Of a stretch of DNA of 8,004 nucleotides, positions 5,904 to 8,004 are shown piece by piece. The stretch comes from Deltaproteobacteria bacterium. Lineage in GTDB: Bacteria; Myxococcota_A; UBA796; UBA9615. The position numbers were made by a program, and so were the translations under genes. The DNA is taken from positions 1-8,004 of the forward strand of contig JAJDAI010000017.1 of NCBI GenBank assembly GCA_029261955.1. Direction: 5' to 3'. Each line of letters starts with the position of its first letter. Position 1 is the first letter of the stretch. The notes under the pieces were generated by a model, which was not told where the DNA came from, searched no databases, and saw only the letters and a list, made by a program, of their open reading frames with translations.

Positions 5904-7450
5904 CAGCCGGCCTCGATCCGGGCCGCGACTTCAGCCGCCGTGCCCAGGGGCAGGCCGCGCTCGGCGCACCAGGTCACGAGGGGGGGAATCGCGAGGGGCA
6001 GCCCATCGGGCAGGCGGTGCAGGAGTTCGGACGGGGGCGCGTCGAGCACGATCCGGCCGGCGTCCAGCACCAGCACACGGCTCGCGTGACGCAGCGCGAG
6101 GTCCACGTCGTGGGTGGCGAAGAGCAGGGTGCAGGGGGCCTCGGCCAGGGCCCGCATCATCCGCTCGACCTGGTCGTGGTCCTGGCCGGAGGTGGGCTCG
6201 TCGAGCGCCAGGATGTCGGGCTCGCAAGCGAGGGCGGCGGCGACTGCGACGCGCAGGCGTTGGCCGCGGGAGAGGGCCTGGGGCGCGCGGTCGAGCAGGT
6301 CGTCGACGCTGAGGGCGCGGCCGGCCTCGTGAGCGACGGAGTCCGGGCGGCGCATCTCCTGCGGGCCGTAGAGCAGCTCCTCGCCCACCGTCTCACAGAA
6401 GAGGGCGAGGTCGGGGTCCTGCGGCACACGCACGCTTCGGCCGTCGCGGACCAGGTCCTTTCGCCGCGGCCCGGTGAGGCAGGCGAGCAGGGTCGACTTG
6501 CCGGAGCCGTTGGCGCCGAGGATGGCGATGCGCTCGCCTGCGCGCAGCTCCAGGCTCACGTCGCTCAGGGCCTCGGTTTCGGCGCGCGGGTAGCGGAAGC
6601 TCAGGGAGCGGGTCGAGACGAGGGGCGCCCCGGTGGCTGCGGGTTCGGGTTGTGGCTCCGCGACTCCGGCCTCCGTCCAGGGCCATCGATCGGCCGCTCG
6701 CAGCCGGTCCTCCAGGTCCAGGAGCCCCGGCAGGCGCAGCCCGAGGGCCCGGCACCGCTGCAGGTCCAGGTCGTCCCGCGGGACCGCCCCCTCCAGCCTG
6801 CCCTCGGCCATCAGCGCGACCCGGTCCACGTGCGGCAGCGCGATGCCGAGCCTGTGCTCCACGAGCAGCACGGCGACGCCGGAGTTCGCGAGCCGGCGCA
6901 GCAGCGCCATCAGGTCGGCCGCGCCCGCGGGATCCAGGTGGGCCAGGGGCTCGTCGAGCAGGAGCAAGCCGGCTCCCGCGGCGAGCGCGGCGGCCACCAT
7001 CAGGCGCTGCCGCTCGCCACCGGACAGGGCGTCCGTGCCCCGTTTCGGTTCCTCGGGCAGGCCCACGGCGCGCAGCATGGCGAGCACCCGGGGGCCGATG
7101 AGCGCGGGCGACCAGGCCCCCGACTCGAGCGAGAAGGCGACCTCGTCCCCGAGCGTGCCGGAGACGACCTGGCGGTTGGGGTTCTGCGCGACGAAGCCCA
7201 CCAGCTCGACCCGCTGGGCCGGCCGCAGGTCGCCCGGAGCCCGCCCCGCGACCAGCACCTCGCCGCTGTGCTGCCCGGAGCCGTGCCGTGCCAGCAGCCC
7301 CGCAGCCAGGCGCAGCACCGTGGACTTGCCGCAGCCCGTCGGCCCGGTGAGCAGGACGAGCTCGCCCGGCTTCACGGCCAGGTTCACGCCCGAGACCGCC
7401 GGCGCCGTGGCGCTGGGGAAGCGGTAGCCGACCTCGTGGAGCTCCAGCAT
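5903..7450 (-). CDS. ECF transporter fused double ATPase (EcfA1-EcfA2 / YkoD type)
   Basis: A single 515-residue chain holds two ABC ATPase domains that would power an ECF importer together with the flanking EcfT and S component. Domain 1 has Walker A GPTGCGKST (36-44), Q-loop Gln89 in FVAQNPNRQ, signature LSGGE (142-146), Walker B LLLLDE (162-167) and switch His199. A Pro/Ala/Glu-rich linker spans about 255-278. Domain 2 has Walker A GANGSGKST (312-320), Q-loop Gln344 in RVPQDPDLAL, signature LSRGQ (393-397), Walker B ILALDE (413-418) and His447. The QNPNRQ and QDPDLAL Q-loops are typical of ECF ATPases. Domain 2 has only about 23 residues between Walker A and the Q-loop, against about 44 in domain 1. 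I chose ATG 7450, which overlaps the upstream stop as TGATG; an in-frame upstream start at 7501 would run into the S-component gene. Catalytic residues are present in both halves. Confidence 0.95.
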   Translation of the reverse strand: MLELHEVGYRFPSATAPAVSGVNLAVKPGELVLLTGPTGCGKSTVLRLAAGLLARHGSGQHSGEVLVAGRAPGDLRPAQRVELVGFVAQNPNRQVVSGTLGDEVAFSLESGAWSPALIGPRVLAMLRAVGLPEEPKRGTDALSGGERQRLMVAAALAAGAGLLLLDEPLAHLDPAGAADLMALLRRLANSGVAVLLVEHRLGIALPHVDRVALMAEGRLEGAVPRDDLDLQRCRALGLRLPGLLDLEDRLRAADRWPWTEAGVAEPQPEPAATGAPLVSTRSLSFRYPRAETEALSDVSLELRAGERIAILGANGSGKSTLLACLTGPRRKDLVRDGRSVRVPQDPDLALFCETVGEELLYGPQEMRRPDSVAHEAGRALSVDDLLDRAPQALSRGQRLRVAVAAALACEPDILALDEPTSGQDHDQVERMMRALAEAPCTLLFATHDVDLALRHASRVLVLDAGRIVLDAPPSELLHRLPDGLPLAIPPLVTWCAERGLPLGTAAEVAARIEAG

Positions 7451-8004
7451 CAGTCCGCCACCCGCCGCAGCGACCCGGCGAAGTTCGTGCCGAGCCAGCA
7501 CGCGATCCAGACGTAGAGGAAGCCGGGCCCCGCGAGCACGGCGAGCACGTACCAGTCGGCGTAGTAGAGCCGGTAGAGCACCATCGCGATGACGAGGCCG
7601 GTCATCGAGCTGAGGACCGACGCGACGCCGAAGGCGCTGCCCAGGCGGAGCCAGCGGGCGATCGGCGGGCCCTCGGTCCAGGCGGAGCCGCGGGTGATGC
7701 CGGCGAGGGTGAGCCCGCCCTCCAGCCAGAGCACGTGGGAGCCGACGTAGACCAGGTCGACGGGGCTGAAGGCGCCGAGCGCGACGCCGCGCATCAGCCA
7801 GGTCAGCAGCACCGTCAGGCCGGCGACGCCGGGGCGGGGGAGCAGGGTGACGAGGGTCGCGAGCAGGGCGTAGCGCAGCACGTCGTCGGCGAGGTTCGTC
7901 ACGAAGATCTGGAAGGGCCCCAGGAGCGCGCCCACGGCGGCGGAGACGATCGCCGAGGCGCCGGAGACGAGGAAGGCCAGGGTCGCGAACACCGCGATGG
8001 TGAC
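7450..8004 (-). CDS. ECF transporter S component, YkoE-like (5' end missing)
   Basis: The frame is open to the right edge. The first start-like codon, GTG at 7992, interrupts a hydrophobic helix that continues upstream (VTIAVFATLAFLVSGASAIVSAAVG), so the true start is outside the window and a short N-terminal piece is missing. The 184 visible residues form about six membrane segments with short polar loops, the architecture of S components, which bind a vitamin or its precursor. The pattern LPRPGVAGLTVLLTWLMRGVALG and the ending WLGTNFAGSLRR line up in style with YkoE of B. subtilis (RKPGAALVSEIIAALVECLLG ... LLGKAVSDSL), the S component of a thiamine-precursor (hydroxymethylpyrimidine) ECF transporter. 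This is from memory of the family, not an alignment. S components differ greatly, so the substrate is uncertain. The gene overlaps the ATPase gene by TGATG. Any promoter or riboswitch would lie beyond the window. Confidence 0.8.
   Translation of the reverse strand, partial: VTIAVFATLAFLVSGASAIVSAAVGALLGPFQIFVTNLADDVLRYALLATLVTLLPRPGVAGLTVLLTWLMRGVALGAFSPVDLVYVGSHVLWLEGGLTLAGITRGSAWTEGPPIARWLRLGSAFGVASVLSSMTGLVIAMVLYRLYYADWYVLAVLAGPGFLYVWIACWLGTNFAGSLRRVAD

Noticed and set aside
4977..6089. A 370-codon plus-strand open frame opposite ecfT
   Set aside because: Its product is mostly repeated Gln/Arg/Gly/Ala with no domain, and it lies antisense to ecfT, whose membrane segments and x-R-G motifs are clear.
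6017..7516. A 499-codon plus-strand open frame opposite the fused ATPase gene
   Set aside because: It is the shadow of a gene whose ATPase motifs are all intact; the translation is Gln/Gly/Arg-rich low-complexity sequence without motifs.

Overview
The window is very GC-rich, coding-dense DNA. Third codon positions are almost all G or C, and this leaves long spurious frames open on the antisense strand. The gene content suggests a Myxococcota-like (former Deltaproteobacteria) bacterium: a Kelch-repeat surface protein with an Asp-rich N-terminal linker, a small lipoprotein carrying a GPQGG(F/Y)HV segment, an HflX with an acidic linker insertion, and a TAGCGT box almost touching a start codon that has no Shine-Dalgarno sequence. 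This placement is inference from protein style; there is no rRNA or other phylogenetic marker.

Layout, left to right. (1) Bases 2-1716, plus strand: the 3' part of a six-motif Kelch beta-propeller protein, joined through a TGATG stop/start overlap to a 177-residue lipoprotein. Both are probably exported. (2) Bases 1717-1870: a short non-coding stretch with a perfect 18-bp tandem repeat and GGGGTC/GACCCC inverted ends. (3) Bases 1871-3223, plus strand: hflX, a ribosome-associated GTPase. Its conserved first beta-strand is encoded upstream of the first ATG/GTG/TTG in frame, so the start is unusual (ATC?) or the sequence carries a lesion. (4) Bases 3294-3884, plus strand: a pentapeptide-repeat protein resembling the McbG/Qnr group. 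(5) Bases 3939-4985, minus strand, convergent with (4): a class I SAM-dependent methyltransferase with an NPPW motif and a long N-terminal region of unknown role. (6) Bases 5103-8004, minus strand: an energy-coupling-factor (ECF) vitamin-type importer in the order S component (cut by the window end), fused double ATPase, EcfT. The genes are chained by two TGATG overlaps. Gene order and the fused ATPase match the ykoE-ykoD-ykoC layout.

Working together: the three ECF genes should form one membrane complex. The Kelch protein and lipoprotein look like one co-translated envelope unit. HflX, the pentapeptide protein and the methyltransferase are independent housekeeping or accessory genes; nothing in the sequence links them functionally. 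I see no tRNA, rRNA, CRISPR array, transposase or phage gene. I do not see a clearly new multi-gene system; the best leads are the hflX start, the repeat just upstream of it, and the reduced second ATPase half of the ECF fusion.
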